Source: Microterricola viridarii
GTDB taxonomy: Bacteria; Actinomycetota; Actinomycetes; Actinomycetales; Microbacteriaceae
DNA: 64,000 nt
NCBI RefSeq assembly: GCF_900104895.1
Contig: NZ_LT629742.1
Location: 2,852,001-2,916,000 of the forward strand
Reading direction: 5' to 3'
Position numbers and translations under genes: made by a program. The notes under the pieces were generated by a model. It was not told the origin of the DNA. It made no database searches and saw nothing but the letters and a program-made list of their open reading frames with translations. Positions 8,443 to 17,816 of the stretch are shown here, piece by piece (the stretch's first letter is position 1; each line of letters opens with the position of its first letter).

Positions 8443-8462
8443 GGCCGCCACGTTCGGGCGGC
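8443..8462 (-). promoter_or_regulatory. Hairpin in the hisH-hisA gap
   Basis: GGCCGCC and GGCGGCC face each other around a 6-nt loop, between hisH (stop 8536) and the hisA start. Further upstream TAGTAT (minus strand, near 8482-8477) could be a -10 element for a separate hisA promoter. Both calls are tentative. Confidence 0.3.
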
Positions 8463-8535
8463 CGACACAAACAGTTGATACTACGCGCTCGGCGCCTGAC
8501 GCTCCGCACCCCCGGGGCTGGCGGGGCGATTTCGC

Positions 8536-9177
8536 TCAGGCTGAGCGCAGGGAGTCCAGCCAGTTCTTCAACAGGCGGATGCCGGCATCCCCCGACTTCT
8601 CTGGGTGGAATTGCGTGGCGGAGAGCGGCCCGTTCTCGACCGCTGCGAGGAAGCGCCCGCCGTGCTCCGCCCAGCTCAGGCTCGGCTCGGGGAAGGGCGG
8701 CATGACATCGAGCGTCCAGCTCTGGGCCGCGTAGGAGTGCACGAAGTAGAAGCGCTCGTCCTCGACGCCGTTGAACAGCACGGAGTTCTCGCCGGTCTCG
8801 ATCGTGTTCCAGCCCATGTGCGGCAGCACCTCGGCCGGCAGCTCGGTGACGGCGCCCGGCCACTCGCCGAGGCCCTCCGTGTCGACGCCGCGCTCGACGC
8901 CGTGCTCGAACAAGACCTGCATGCCGACGCAGATGCCCATCACGGGCCGGCCGCCGCCGAGGCGCCGGTCGATGATCTCGTCGCCGCGCACGGCGCGCAG
9001 CGCGCTCATCACCGCGCTGAACGCCCCGACACCGGGAACCAGCAGGCCGTCGGCCTCCTGGGCGAGCTTGCGGTCTGCCGTCAGGGTGACGTCGGCGCCG
9101 GCGAGCTCCAGGGCCTTGACGGCCGAGTGCACATTGCCGGTTCCGTAGTCGAGGACGACGACGCTCGGTGCGCTCAC
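8536..9177 (-). CDS. hisH: Imidazole glycerol phosphate synthase glutamine amidotransferase subunit
   Basis: HisH (213 aa) hydrolyses glutamine and channels ammonia to HisF to make IGP and AICAR. The class I amidotransferase triad is visible: the nucleophile Cys in [12 protein letters not shown] and the His/Glu in [10 protein letters not shown]. The start overlaps the hisB end by 4 nt. HisF, its partner, is not in the window. Confidence 0.97.
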   Translation of the reverse strand: MSAPSVVVLDYGTGNVHSAVKALELAGADVTLTADRKLAQEADGLLVPGVGAFSAVMSALRAVRGDEIIDRRLGGGRPVMGICVGMQVLFEHGVERGVDTEGLGEWPGAVTELPAEVLPHMGWNTIETGENSVLFNGVEDERFYFVHSYAAQSWTLDVMPPFPEPSLSWAEHGGRFLAAVENGPLSATQFHPEKSGDAGIRLLKNWLDSLRSA

Positions 9178-9785
9178 AGCGCGCCCTTGGTGGAGGGGAT
9201 GCCGACGACGAGCGGGTCGACGGCCTTGGCCTGGCGGAAGGCTCGCGCGAAGGCCTTGAACTCGGCCTCGGCGATGTGGTGCGCGTCGCGGCCGCCCAGC
9301 ACGGTGATGTGCACGGTGAGGGCAGCGTTGTAGGTGATGGCCTCGAAGACGTGTCGCACCATCGAGCCGGTAAAGTGGCCGCCGATGAGGTGGTACTCGA
9401 AGCCGGCCGGCTCGCCGCTGTGCACGAGGTACGGGCGGCCGGAGATGTCGACGACGGCCTGCACGAGCGCCTCGTCGAGCGGGACGAGGGCGTCGCCGTA
9501 CCGGGAGATGCCGCTCTTGTCGCCGAGCGCCTCGCGGATCGCGAAGCCGAGCGCGATGCCGATGTCCTCGACGGTGTGGTGCACGTCGATCTCGGTGTCG
9601 CCGTGGGCGCGCACCGTGAGGTCGGTCAGCGAGTGCTTCGCGAACGCCGTGAGCAGGTGGTCGTAGAACGGGACGGAGGTCTGGATGTCGGCGACGCCGG
9701 TTCCGTCCAGGTTGATCGACAGCTCGATGCTGGACTCGCTGGTCTCGCGGCGAATCGAGGCGGTACGGGGCGCAGAAAGGATCAT
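9174..9785 (-). CDS. hisB: Imidazoleglycerol-phosphate dehydratase
   Basis: This is a 203-aa monofunctional HisB without the fused phosphatase seen in enterobacteria. The metal-binding His motifs are present: [13 protein letters not shown] and [14 protein letters not shown] in the first half-domain, and [17 protein letters not shown] in the second. It begins 9 nt after hisC. TAGAAT overlaps the hisC stop codon and lies 6 nt before this ATG, so an extra leaderless promoter inside the operon is possible. Confidence 0.97.
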   Translation of the reverse strand: MILSAPRTASIRRETSESSIELSINLDGTGVADIQTSVPFYDHLLTAFAKHSLTDLTVRAHGDTEIDVHHTVEDIGIALGFAIREALGDKSGISRYGDALVPLDEALVQAVVDISGRPYLVHSGEPAGFEYHLIGGHFTGSMVRHVFEAITYNAALTVHITVLGGRDAHHIAEAEFKAFARAFRQAKAVDPLVVGIPSTKGAL

Positions 9786-9794
9786 ACCTTGATT

Positions 9795-10943
9795 CTATTC
9801 ACCGCCGGGGGCCTGTGACGCTGCCCCGCCGGGCCCGCCGGAACCGCGGCCGTCGGGGCCGATCTCGGCCAGCGCGGTCAGGAACGCCGTCGTCTCGGCC
9901 TCTGTCCCGGCCGTGACGCGCATCTGGCCGGGCAGGCTGACCTCGCGGATCAGGATGCCGCGGGCCAGCAGCGCCTCGAAGACGGCGTGCGGGTCGGCCA
10001 CGCCCCCGAACAGCACGAAGTTGCTCGCGCTCTCGTAGGGCTCGTAGCCGAGCGCGCCGAGCTCCCGCACGAGGCGGTCGCGCTGCACCCGGATCTCGCC
10101 GACCATGCCGAGCATCTCGGCGGAGTGCGCCAGCGCGGCATTGGCCGCGGCCTGTGTGAAGGCGGACAGGTGGTACGGGAGGCGCACCAGGCGCAGCGCG
10201 TCGGTGACGGCGGGGTCTGCGGCCAGGTAGCCGACCCGGGCACCGGCGAAGGCGAAGGCCTTGCTCATGGTGCGTGAGACGAGCAGGCGCGGCCGGCCGG
10301 GCAGGAGGCCGAGCGCACTCGGCGTGCCCTCCGGCGAGAACTCGGCGTACGCCTCGTCGACGACGACGATCGCGGCGCCGTCGTCATACTGGCTGGCCTC
10401 GTAGACGGCCTCGATGACAGCCAGCGGAAGCGGCGTGCCGGTGGGGTTGTTCGGGGAGCAGAGGAAGATGATGTTGGGCTGGTGCTCGCGCACGGCCGCT
10501 GCGGCATCCTCCGGGCTGATCGTGTAGTCGGCGCCGCGCGGCACGCCGATCCACTCCGTTCCGGTGCCGGAGGCGAGCAGCGGGTACATCGAATAGGTGG
10601 GCGTGAAGCTGAGCAGGGTGCGGCCGGGGCCGCCGAAGGCCTGCAGGATGTGCTGCAGCACCTCGTTGGAGCCGTTCGCCGCCCAGATGTTGGCGGCGTC
10701 GAGGCCGTGGCCGAGGTAGCGGGCGAAGCTCTCGCGCAGCTCGGTGAACTCGCGGTCCGGGTAGCGGTTCACGCTGAGCACGGCCGCGGCGACGCGGGCC
10801 ACGATGTCGTGGGCGACGTCCTCCGGGATGCCGTGGCTGTTCTCGTTGACGTTGAGGGCAACGGGGACGGCGGCCTGCGGGGCGCCGTACGGCTGCTGCC
10901 CGACAAGGTCGTCACGGAGGGGGAGATCGCTGAGATTCGTCAC
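9795..10943 (-). CDS. hisC: Histidinol-phosphate aminotransferase
   Basis: This 382-aa class II PLP aminotransferase converts imidazole-acetol phosphate and glutamate to histidinol phosphate. The PLP lysine is in [17 protein letters not shown], with the Asp/Tyr pair in [34 protein letters not shown] forms the phosphate cup. It starts at GTG (10943) with TAGACT 6 nt upstream, a leaderless arrangement. It is first in the hisC-hisB-hisH-hisA run. HisD, usually next to hisC, is absent, since the LysM gene lies there. Confidence 0.96.
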   Translation of the reverse strand: MTNLSDLPLRDDLVGQQPYGAPQAAVPVALNVNENSHGIPEDVAHDIVARVAAAVLSVNRYPDREFTELRESFARYLGHGLDAANIWAANGSNEVLQHILQAFGGPGRTLLSFTPTYSMYPLLASGTGTEWIGVPRGADYTISPEDAAAAVREHQPNIIFLCSPNNPTGTPLPLAVIEAVYEASQYDDGAAIVVVDEAYAEFSPEGTPSALGLLPGRPRLLVSRTMSKAFAFAGARVGYLAADPAVTDALRLVRLPYHLSAFTQAAANAALAHSAEMLGMVGEIRVQRDRLVRELGALGYEPYESASNFVLFGGVADPHAVFEALLARGILIREVSLPGQMRVTAGTEAETTAFLTALAEIGPDGRGSGGPGGAASQAPGGE

Positions 10944-10949
10944 CGTACG

Positions 10950-10955
10950 AGTCTA
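10950..10955 (-). promoter_or_regulatory. -10 element of the his cluster (leaderless hisC)
   Basis: TAGACT on the minus strand lies 6 nt before the GTG start of hisC. Confidence 0.55.
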
Positions 10956-11015
10956 TGGGGAGCGTCTGGGCGCCGGCGTGATCGTTACGCCGCGGGCGCC
11001 GCCCGCTGTGCGGCG

Positions 11016-11393
11016 CTAGTAGCCGGCGGGGACGGCCAGGCGCTGGCCGGCCTGGACCTGCGAGGAGTCGAGCTGGTTGAGCTCGATGAAGGCGGCGATG
11101 ACATCGCGCGGGTCGGCTTGCGGTGCCAGGTCAACGGCGAGGGTCCAGAGCGACTCCCCCGGCGGCACGGAGATGTAGTCGAAGCTGGCGCCCTGCTGGC
11201 TGGCGTCGCCGGCGACGGCGCCGCCGCCGTTGACGGCGAACATGAGCGCACCGGCCACGATGGGTAGGGCTACGAGCGTCGTGAACACGACACGGCCGCG
11301 GCTGGTCAATCGAAGGTGGCTACGAACAACGACCGGGGCGCCAGCGCCCTGAACGGCCTGCACATTCGCCGGGATTGCGTGTACTGCACTCAT
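11016..11393 (-). CDS. LysM membrane protein, probable SOS-induced division inhibitor
   Basis: This is a 125-aa protein with a cytoplasmic N-terminus, one transmembrane segment (VVFTTLVALPIVAGALMFAV, about residues 38-57) and an external LysM domain (YISVPPGESLWTLAVDLA to LDSSQVQAGQRLAVPAG). The ATG at 11393 has GAGGAGG upstream; longer in-frame starts run into the promoter. The layout matches M. tuberculosis Rv2719c (ChiZ), B. subtilis YneA and the genomic position of C. glutamicum DivS: a small LysM or membrane protein divergent from lexA that blocks division after DNA damage. A LexA box overlaps its predicted promoter. The inhibitor role is inferred from architecture and position. Confidence 0.85.
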   Translation of the reverse strand: MSAVHAIPANVQAVQGAGAPVVVRSHLRLTSRGRVVFTTLVALPIVAGALMFAVNGGGAVAGDASQQGASFDYISVPPGESLWTLAVDLAPQADPRDVIAAFIELNQLDSSQVQAGQRLAVPAGY

Positions 11394-11454
11394 TTCGACC
11401 TCCTCTGGGATTCGCGCCCGGGCCCTCGGGTGGGACCGGATTCGAAGCTGTGTT

Positions 11455-11487
11455 CCGAACATACATTCGAATGATTCGAAGATGCAA
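11455..11487 (-). promoter_or_regulatory. Promoter of the LysM gene with overlapping LexA (SOS) box
   Basis: On the minus strand TTGCAT (11487-11482) and TATGTT (11463-11458) are 18 nt apart. The -10 lies inside CGAAC-ATAC-ATTCG (11456-11469), one base from the actinobacterial SOS consensus CGAAC-N4-GTTCG. LexA binding here would block RNA polymerase directly. Confidence 0.7.
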
Positions 11488-11526
11488 GCCTTTCTTCGAG
11501 AAATTCGGAAGAAACGCGCGACACAC

Positions 11527-11567
11527 TCGAACATTCGTTTGCCGAGACACCCGGCTCGCGATAAAGT
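11527..11567 (+). promoter_or_regulatory. lexA promoter with LexA (SOS) box
   Basis: TCGAAC-ATTC-GTTTGC (11527-11542) is a near-consensus SOS box and overlaps the -35 TTGCCG (11539-11544). The -10 TAAAGT (11562-11567) follows at 17-nt spacing. This fits autorepression of lexA. The predicted leader before the GTG at 11709 is about 135 nt. Confidence 0.7.
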
Positions 11568-11708
11568 CGTGAGTGTCTGGAGACAGACAATCAGGCACCT
11601 CTGACACGGTCAGATGCGCACACCGCCCCGGCGTTGTGTGGCCAGATCACAGCTGGTCAGCACAGCAATTCGGAAGCGGCACGAAGACAGGACAGCGAGG
11701 GCAGCACG

Positions 11709-12431
11709 GTGACGACAGAGCGCGACACACCCCCCGACGTGAAGGGCACGGCGAAGCCGGGCAACCGCCGGCGCAAGAGCCTGAGCGCGAAGCAGATGGC
11801 GATCCTCGACGTCATCCAGCGCTCTGTGAGCGCGCGCGGCTACCCGCCGAGCATGCGCGAGATCGGCGACGCCGTCGGCCTGGCCTCGCTCTCTAGCGTC
11901 ACCTACCAGCTCAAGCAGCTGGAGCTCAGCGGCTACCTGCGCCGCGACCCCAACCGCCCGCGCGCCCTCGAGGTGCTCATCGAGGTGCCGGCGCAGAACG
12001 AGGGCACGGAGAGCTACGAGGGCGAGAGCTTCGCCACCCCGATGGCCACCGTCGGCGATGCCGCCATGGTGCCGCTCGTCGGGCGCATCGCCGCCGGCAT
12101 CCCGATCACCGCCGAACAGCAGATCGACGAGATCTTCCCGCTGCCCCGCCAGATCGTCGGCAAGGGCGAGCTGTTCATGCTCAAGGTCGTCGGCGAGTCG
12201 ATGATCGACGCCGCCATCTGCGACGGCGACTGGGTGGTCGTGCGCGCCCAGAAGACGGCGGAGAACGGCGAGATCGTCGCGGCCATGCTCGACAACGAGG
12301 CCACCGTCAAGGTGTTCCGCCAGCGCGACGGCCACACCTGGCTGTTGCCGCGCAACAGCAACTTCGAGCCGATCCTCGGCGACTACGCCGAGATCCTGGG
12401 CAAGATCGTCGCGGTGCTCCGCAGCGTCTGA
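11709..12431 (+). CDS. lexA: SOS repressor LexA
   Basis: LexA (240 aa) represses DNA-damage genes and cleaves itself when RecA is activated. The N-terminal winged helix-turn-helix spans about residues 25-90 ([46 protein letters not shown] region). The Ala-Gly cleavage site is in GRIAAGIP, the catalytic Ser in GESMID, and the Lys in ATVKVF. The GTG at 11709 was chosen because GAGGG lies 8 nt upstream and the product then matches family length; an in-frame TTG at 11634 would add 25 unconserved residues. It is divergent from the LysM gene and convergent with metE. Confidence 0.97.
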   Translation: MTTERDTPPDVKGTAKPGNRRRKSLSAKQMAILDVIQRSVSARGYPPSMREIGDAVGLASLSSVTYQLKQLELSGYLRRDPNRPRALEVLIEVPAQNEGTESYEGESFATPMATVGDAAMVPLVGRIAAGIPITAEQQIDEIFPLPRQIVGKGELFMLKVVGESMIDAAICDGDWVVVRAQKTAENGEIVAAMLDNEATVKVFRQRDGHTWLLPRNSNFEPILGDYAEILGKIVAVLRSV

Positions 12432-12440
12432 TCCGAACAC

Positions 12441-12487
12441 AACAGGGAAGGGCCCCGATGCTGCGCATCGGGGCCCTTCCCTGTTTG
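12441..12487. terminator. Bidirectional terminator between lexA and metE
   Basis: A roughly 20-bp inverted repeat (AACAGGGAAGGGCCCC and its complement) separates the convergent lexA and metE stops. The arms end in AACA/TGTT, giving short U-tracts in both directions. Confidence 0.88.
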
Positions 12488-12498
12488 GCATGTCTCGA

Positions 12499-14847
12499 CT
12501 AGAGCGCGGCCGCCCCGGCGCGGACCGCCTGCGTGGCGGCGAGCATGTTCTGCAGCGACTCCGTGGTCTCGGCGTAGCCGCGCGTCTTCAGACCGCAGTC
12601 GGGGTTGACCCAGAGCCGGCGGCCGGGCACGACCTCCAACGCCCGCTCGAGCAGCTGCGTCATCTCGGCGACCCCGGGCACGCGGGGCGAGTGGATGTCG
12701 TACACGCCGGGCCCGATGCCGTGGTCGAACCCGCTGCGGCCGATGTCATCGACGATCTCCATCCGGCTCCGGGCGGCCTCGACGCTCGTCACGTCGGCGT
12801 CCAGCCGGCCGATCGCGTCGATGACGTCACCGAACTCCGAGTAGCAGAGGTGGGTGTGGATCTGGGTCTCGGCGCGCACCCCGGCCGTGGCCAGGCGGAA
12901 GGACCCGACGGACCAGTCCAGGTAGCCGGCGTGGTCCGCGCGCTGCAGCGGGAGCAGCTCGCGCAGGGCCGGCTCGTCGACCTGGATGATGCCGATTCCG
13001 GCGCCCTCCAGCTCGCCGATCTCGTCACGGAGAGCGAGGGCAAGCTGCGTCGCGGTCTCCCCCAACGGCTGGTCGTCGCGCACGAACGACCAGGCCAGGA
13101 TCGTCACCGGGCCGGTCAGCATTCCCTTGACCGGCTTCTCGGTGAGGCTCTGCGCGTACACCGCCCAGCCGAGCGTGATCGGGGCGGGGCGGGACACATC
13201 GCCCCAGAGCAGCGACGGGCGGGTGCACCGGCTGCCGTAGGACTGCACCCAGCCGTGCTCCGTCACCGCGAAGCCGTCGAGGTACTCGGCGAAGTACTGC
13301 ACCATGTCATTGCGCTCCGGCTCGCCGTGCACGAGCACGTCGAGCCCGATCTCCTCCTGCAGCCGCACGACCCGGTCGATCTCGGCCTTCATCAGGCCCT
13401 CGTACTCGGCCGGGCTGAGCGCGCCGGAGTTCAGCCGGGCGCGGGCGCGGCGGATGTCGGGGGTCTGCGGGAAGGAGCCGATCGTCGTGGTCGGCAGCAG
13501 CGGCAGCGGCAGGGCCGCCTCCTGGGCGGCGACGCGCTCGGCGTAGTCGCCACGCTCGTAGTCGGCCGTGCCGAGCGCGCCGGTGCGCGCCCGGACGGCG
13601 GCATCGCGCACTCCCGGCGCGGCCAGCCGCTCGGCGAGGGCTGCCGCCGCGGCCTCCAGCTCGGCCCGGACACTCTCCCGCCCGTCGCGGAGCCCGGCGG
13701 CGACGGCCGCGATCTGGCCGACCTTCTGGTCGGCGAAGGCCAGCCAGTTGCCGAGCGCGCCCAGCTTGGTCTCCTCGCTCGCGTCGTGCGGGAGGTGCAG
13801 CAGGGAGGTCGAGCTCGACACGGAGACGGCCGGCGAGAGCGCGCCGAGCGATTCGGCCGCGGTCAGCGCCGCCTCGAGGTCGCCGCGCCAGATGTTGTGC
13901 CCGTCGATGACGCCGGCGACGAGCGTCTTGGCCGCCAGCGCCGCAGCGGTCTCCTCCCCCAGCCCGGTCGGCAGGGTCCCGCGCACCAGGTCGAGCCCGA
14001 TCGCCTCGACGGCGGATGCCGCGAGCACGGGCAGAGCGTCGCCGAGCGCGCCGTAGGGCGCAGCCACGAAGATCGCCGGGCGGGCGGTCGCGCCCGCGAG
14101 CACGCGGTAGGCCTCCGCCAATGCGGCCAGCTGCACCGGGCGGGCGACGGGGATGCTCTCGTTGACGAGGCCGGGCTCGTCCAGCTGCACCCACTCCGCC
14201 CCGGCGGCGCGCAGGCGCGCGAGCAGCTCGGTGTAGACGGGGAGCAGCTCGTCCAGGCGCGAGATCGGCTCGAATCCGGCCGGGGCGCCGTCGCTCGCCT
14301 TGGCCAGCAGCAGGAAGGTGACCGGGCCGACGATGGCGGGGCGGGTCAGGTATCCGGCCGCCTTCGCCTCCTCGAACTCGCGCACCAGGCGGTCGCTGGC
14401 CAGCCGGAACTCGGTCTCTGGGCCGATCTCCGGCACCAGGTAGTGATAGTTGCTGTCGAACCACTTGGTCATCTCCAGCGGGAGGTTGTCGCCGGCGCCG
14501 CGGGCCAGCGTGAAGTAGCCGGCCAGGTCGAGGCTGCCGTCATCCGCCACCAGCTGCGCGAAGCGGCTCGGCACGGCTCCGACGGTGACCGCGGTGTCCA
14601 GAACGTGGTCGTAGAAGGAGAAGCTCTCTGGGATGGCGGAGTCGCCGCGGCCGAGGCCGAGGCCTGCGAGCCGGGCCCTCGTGGTCGCGCGGAGCTCTGC
14701 CGCACGCTGCTCGAGCTCGGCGGCGGTGATGCTGCCCGCCCAGAACGCCTCGACGGCGTGCTTGAGCTCGCGCCGGCGGCCGATGCGCGGGTAGCCGAGG
14801 ATGGTGCCGGCGGGGAACGCCGGGGCGGGAGTGGGTCGTGCGGTCAT
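12499..14847 (-). CDS. metE: Cobalamin-independent methionine synthase
   Basis: MetE (782 aa) transfers methyl from 5-methyl-H4-folate triglutamate to homocysteine. The N-terminal barrel begins [23 protein letters not shown]. The catalytic C-terminal barrel carries the zinc ligands in [13 protein letters not shown] (His, Cys) and [15 protein letters not shown] (Cys). It lies 159 nt downstream of metF, which makes its methyl donor, and probably forms a metF-metE operon. The ATG at 14847 follows AAGGACG. A shared terminator with lexA lies at its 3' end. Confidence 0.97.
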   Translation of the reverse strand: MTARPTPAPAFPAGTILGYPRIGRRRELKHAVEAFWAGSITAAELEQRAAELRATTRARLAGLGLGRGDSAIPESFSFYDHVLDTAVTVGAVPSRFAQLVADDGSLDLAGYFTLARGAGDNLPLEMTKWFDSNYHYLVPEIGPETEFRLASDRLVREFEEAKAAGYLTRPAIVGPVTFLLLAKASDGAPAGFEPISRLDELLPVYTELLARLRAAGAEWVQLDEPGLVNESIPVARPVQLAALAEAYRVLAGATARPAIFVAAPYGALGDALPVLAASAVEAIGLDLVRGTLPTGLGEETAAALAAKTLVAGVIDGHNIWRGDLEAALTAAESLGALSPAVSVSSSTSLLHLPHDASEETKLGALGNWLAFADQKVGQIAAVAAGLRDGRESVRAELEAAAAALAERLAAPGVRDAAVRARTGALGTADYERGDYAERVAAQEAALPLPLLPTTTIGSFPQTPDIRRARARLNSGALSPAEYEGLMKAEIDRVVRLQEEIGLDVLVHGEPERNDMVQYFAEYLDGFAVTEHGWVQSYGSRCTRPSLLWGDVSRPAPITLGWAVYAQSLTEKPVKGMLTGPVTILAWSFVRDDQPLGETATQLALALRDEIGELEGAGIGIIQVDEPALRELLPLQRADHAGYLDWSVGSFRLATAGVRAETQIHTHLCYSEFGDVIDAIGRLDADVTSVEAARSRMEIVDDIGRSGFDHGIGPGVYDIHSPRVPGVAEMTQLLERALEVVPGRRLWVNPDCGLKTRGYAETTESLQNMLAATQAVRAGAAAL

Positions 14848-15006
14848 TCGTCGTCCTTACTGATGGGGTGCGGCCGCTGGGTGGTGCGGCCTGCGGGATT
14901 TTCGGGTTCGGCGGTCGTCGGAAAAAGACATGGGGGTAGTGCGGAAGGGTGCCAGAGGGCGTTGCCCGACGTGGGGCCGGGGTACGGGGTCGGTCGCGGG
15001 CCTGCG

Positions 15007-15981
15007 CTAGCGGCCGGCGACCGCCGGCATTCGGCCGAGGCGTTCCAGCACGCCGAGCACCGCGCGGTGCTGGTTGAAGGTGTACAGGTGCAGGCCGGGT
15101 GCACCGCCGGCGAGCACCTCGGCGGCGACGCGGGCGATGTAGTCGACGCCGATCTCGTGCTGGCCCTCTTCGCTGGGCTCCACCTCGAGGGCGATCTCGA
15201 GCTCGGCGGGGATCTCCTCGCCGGTCAGCTCGGCGATCCTGGCCAGCCGGGTCGGGGTGGTCGCGGGCATCAGGCCCGGCACGATGTCGATGGTGACGCC
15301 GGCCGTGCGGGCGCGGTCGACGAAGCCGAGGTAGTCGTCGGCGTGGAAGAAGAGCTGGGTGATCGCCAGCGTCGCGCCGGCGACCTGCTTGGCGAGCAGG
15401 CTGTCGACGTCGGCGCTCGATCCGCGGGCACGCGGGTGCCCGTTTGGGAAGGCCGCGACGGCGACGCGCTCCGGCCGGCGGCGCCGCGCGATGCGGCTGC
15501 CCTGGCTGGCCCCCGGCACGCGCTTCTGGGAGAACGGCTCGCGCTCCTCCTGCACCCGGTGGATCAGCTGCACGAGCTCCGCGGCGCTGCCGAGGTCGCC
15601 GAGCTCGGCTGGCCCGGTGACGCCGCTCGGCGGGTCGCCGCGGAGGGCCAGGAAGCTGGTGATGCCGGCGTCCAGGAACTGCCGGACCAGGCTGTTCGCC
15701 TCGGCGTGGGACGAGCCGACGCAGGTGAGGTGGGCCATCGGCTCGACGGCCGTGTGCTCGAGGATGTAGCGGAGCACGGTGAGGGAGCGCTCCCGGGAGG
15801 AGCCGCCCGCGCCGTAGGTGACGGAGATGAACGCCGGGTCGGCCTCCGCCAGCTTGTCGATGGTTCGCCCGAGCGCCAGGGCCGCGGCATCCGTGCGGGG
15901 CGGGAAAAGCTCGAACGAGACGGGCGTCACGACTCCGCTGTGGCCGCCCGCTCGGGGCGAGACGTGGTGGTAAGCGGCCAA
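15007..15981 (-). CDS. metF: Methylenetetrahydrofolate reductase
   Basis: This FAD enzyme (324 aa) reduces 5,10-methylene-H4-folate to 5-methyl-H4-folate for MetE. The family features are VSFELFPPRTDAAA (catalytic Glu), FISVTYGAGGSSRERS, HLTCVGSSHAEAN and ATLAITQLFFHADDY. The TTG at 15981 is chosen because AGAGGA precedes it by about 7 nt and the product then starts near the usual N-terminus. An in-frame start at 16122 would add 47 unconserved residues through the leader. It is first in the metF-metE unit. Confidence 0.94.
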   Translation of the reverse strand: MAAYHHVSPRAGGHSGVVTPVSFELFPPRTDAAALALGRTIDKLAEADPAFISVTYGAGGSSRERSLTVLRYILEHTAVEPMAHLTCVGSSHAEANSLVRQFLDAGITSFLALRGDPPSGVTGPAELGDLGSAAELVQLIHRVQEEREPFSQKRVPGASQGSRIARRRRPERVAVAAFPNGHPRARGSSADVDSLLAKQVAGATLAITQLFFHADDYLGFVDRARTAGVTIDIVPGLMPATTPTRLARIAELTGEEIPAELEIALEVEPSEEGQHEIGVDYIARVAAEVLAGGAPGLHLYTFNQHRAVLGVLERLGRMPAVAGR

Positions 15982-16048
15982 GGTGTGTTCCTCTGCGTGG
16001 GCGGATGCCGCGCGGTGCAGGGGTGTCGAACCGTCAGGCCGCGCACCA

Positions 16049-16138
16049 CCGCACAGTGCGGGTGTGGTTGCGGGCGGATGCCGGGCTCGGCTGTCGCTCT
16101 GGTTGCCGTCAGACGGCAACAACGTTTCACAGAGAATA
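16049..16138 (-). promoter_or_regulatory. metF-metE promoter region with two palindromes
   Basis: TATTCT (16138-16133, minus strand) is a likely -10, giving a leader of about 145 nt. Just downstream is a perfect 9-bp inverted repeat with one central base (16102-16120), and further down a 13-nt palindrome, CCGCAC-A-GTGCGG (16049-16061). Neither fits a SAM or cobalamin riboswitch that I recognise, nor the McbR box of C. glutamicum. They may be operator sites or leader hairpins. Confidence 0.4.
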
Positions 16139-16183
16139 CAACGGGCGGTCAGCGGCCGGCAGGCTGTGACCGAATGTGACGGG

Positions 16184-17773
16184 CTAGGCCTCGAGGGCGC
16201 CGGCCGGGGCGCGGTAGGCCGAGAACAGGGCCTCGAGGTCGGCGGCGATGCGCGCGTGCACGAGGGTTCCGGTCTCGACGTACTCGGTCGAGATGACCCG
16301 GCCCTTCTCGTGCAGCAGCGAGATCAGGTCGCCGCGGTCGTACGGCACGACGAGCTCGATGGCGAGGCTCGGGTCCGGCAGCATCTCGCCGATCGTGGCG
16401 AGCAGCTCGTCGATGCCCTCACCGCTGCGGGCGGAGGCGAAGAGGGCGCGGGGCTCGAGGCCGCGCAGCACCATTCGGGCGTCGTCGTCGATCAGGTCGG
16501 ACTTGTTGAAGACGATGAGCTCCGGGATGTCGCGGGCGCCCACCTCGCCGATGACGTCGCGCACGGTGGCGATCTGGCCGGCCGGGTCGGGGTGCGAGCC
16601 GTCGACGACGTGCACGATGAGGTCGGAGTCGGCGACCTCCTCCAGCGTGGAGCGGAACGCCTCGACGAGCTGGTGCGGCAGGTTGCGCACGAAGCCGACC
16701 GTGTCGGCCAGCGTGTAGATGCGCCCGTCGGCGGTGGTGTTCTTGCGCACGGTGGCATCGAGGGTGGCGAACAGCGAGTTCTCCACCAGCACGCCGGCGT
16801 GGGTGATGCGGTTCAGGATGCTGGACTTGCCGGCGTTGGTGTAGCCGGCGATGGCGACGGAGGGCACCGCGTTGCGGCGGCGGTTGGCCCGCTTGGCCTC
16901 GCGGGCGGGCTTCATCGCGGCGATCTGCTTGCGCAGCTTCGCCATCCGGGTGTGGATGCGGCGGCGGTCCAGCTCGATCTTGGTCTCACCGGGGCCACGG
17001 CTGCCCATGCCGGCGCCGGCGCCGCCCACCTGGCCACCGGCCTGGCGCGACATGGAGTCACCCCAGCCGCGGAGGCGGGGCAGCAGGTACTGCAGCTGGG
17101 CAAGCTCGACCTGCGCCTTGCCCTCGCGGCTCTTCGCATGCTGGCTGAAGATGTCGAGGATGACGGCGGTGCGGTCGATGACCTTCACCTTGACCACGTC
17201 TTCGAGTGCGCGGCGCTGGCTGGGCGCGAGCTCCGTGTCGGCGATGACGGTGTCGGCGCCGAGAGCCTGCACGATGCCGGCCAGCTCGCGGGCCTTGCCG
17301 CTGCCCAGGAAGGTGCTCGGGTCGGGGTTGGGGCGCCGCTGCAGCAGGCCGTCGAGCACGGTGGCACCGGCGGTCTCCGCCAGGGCGGCCAGTTCGCGCA
17401 TCGAGTTCTCGGCGTCATCCACCGAGCCCTGCATGTAGATGCCGATCAGGACGACGTTCTCGAGGCGCAGCTGGCGGTACTCGACCTCTGTGACGTCTTC
17501 GAGCTCGGTGGAGAGGCTCGGCACGCGCCGCAAGGCGTTGCGGTCGTCGCGGTCGAGCTGCTCGCCGTCGCTGAACGCGGCGGCGCCGGTCTCGGTCTGC
17601 AGCGCCTGCGCTCCGCTGGCGAAGATGCCGGAGCTGAAGTGGGCGCTGCCCGCCGACCGGGCCTCGGCGCTGGCCAGCACCCGGGCGACGACGTCGTCGC
17701 TCTCGAATGCACCGTCGCCGTCAAAGGCGTCGGTGCCGGTGCTGTCGTTGGTGGTGTTGCTGGCGTCAGTCAT
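16184..17773 (-). CDS. hflX: Ribosome-associated GTPase HflX
   Basis: HflX (529 aa) binds the 50S subunit and can split stalled or hibernating ribosomes. A roughly 90-residue acidic N-terminal extension precedes the HflX N-domain (DTVIADTELAPSQRRALED). The glycine-rich linker GGAGAGMGSRGPGETKIELDRRRI follows, then the G domain: G1 AGYTNAGKSS, G3 DTVGFVRNLPHQL, G4 FNKSDL, G5 SARSGEG. The ATG at 17773 has TAAACT 7 nt upstream, indicating a leaderless transcript. It is divergent from the rsmC-like gene. Confidence 0.95.
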   Translation of the reverse strand: MTDASNTTNDSTGTDAFDGDGAFESDDVVARVLASAEARSAGSAHFSSGIFASGAQALQTETGAAAFSDGEQLDRDDRNALRRVPSLSTELEDVTEVEYRQLRLENVVLIGIYMQGSVDDAENSMRELAALAETAGATVLDGLLQRRPNPDPSTFLGSGKARELAGIVQALGADTVIADTELAPSQRRALEDVVKVKVIDRTAVILDIFSQHAKSREGKAQVELAQLQYLLPRLRGWGDSMSRQAGGQVGGAGAGMGSRGPGETKIELDRRRIHTRMAKLRKQIAAMKPAREAKRANRRRNAVPSVAIAGYTNAGKSSILNRITHAGVLVENSLFATLDATVRKNTTADGRIYTLADTVGFVRNLPHQLVEAFRSTLEEVADSDLIVHVVDGSHPDPAGQIATVRDVIGEVGARDIPELIVFNKSDLIDDDARMVLRGLEPRALFASARSGEGIDELLATIGEMLPDPSLAIELVVPYDRGDLISLLHEKGRVISTEYVETGTLVHARIAADLEALFSAYRAPAGALEA

Positions 17774-17780
17774 TGCTCTC

Positions 17781-17809
17781 AGTTTACGGGTTTCAATCTG
17801 CGATAGATT
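17781..17809. promoter_or_regulatory. Divergent leaderless promoters of hflX and the rsmC-like gene
   Basis: TAAACT (17786-17781, minus strand) lies 7 nt before the hflX ATG. TAGATT (17804-17809, plus strand) lies 7 nt before the ATG at 17817. The two start codons are only 43 bp apart, so the promoters overlap back to back. Confidence 0.6.
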
Positions 17810-17816
17810 CGCTGGT

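Noticed and set aside
12490-16179. A 1,229-codon open frame on the plus strand across metE and metF
   Set aside because: It is antisense to two well-conserved enzymes, has no domain and is Arg/Gly/Val/Asp-rich, as expected for the complement of G/C-biased codons.
15982-16183. SAM or cobalamin riboswitch before metF
   Set aside because: None of the conserved cores I know (S-box, SAM-II, SAM-IV, B12 box) could be found; only simple dyads are present.
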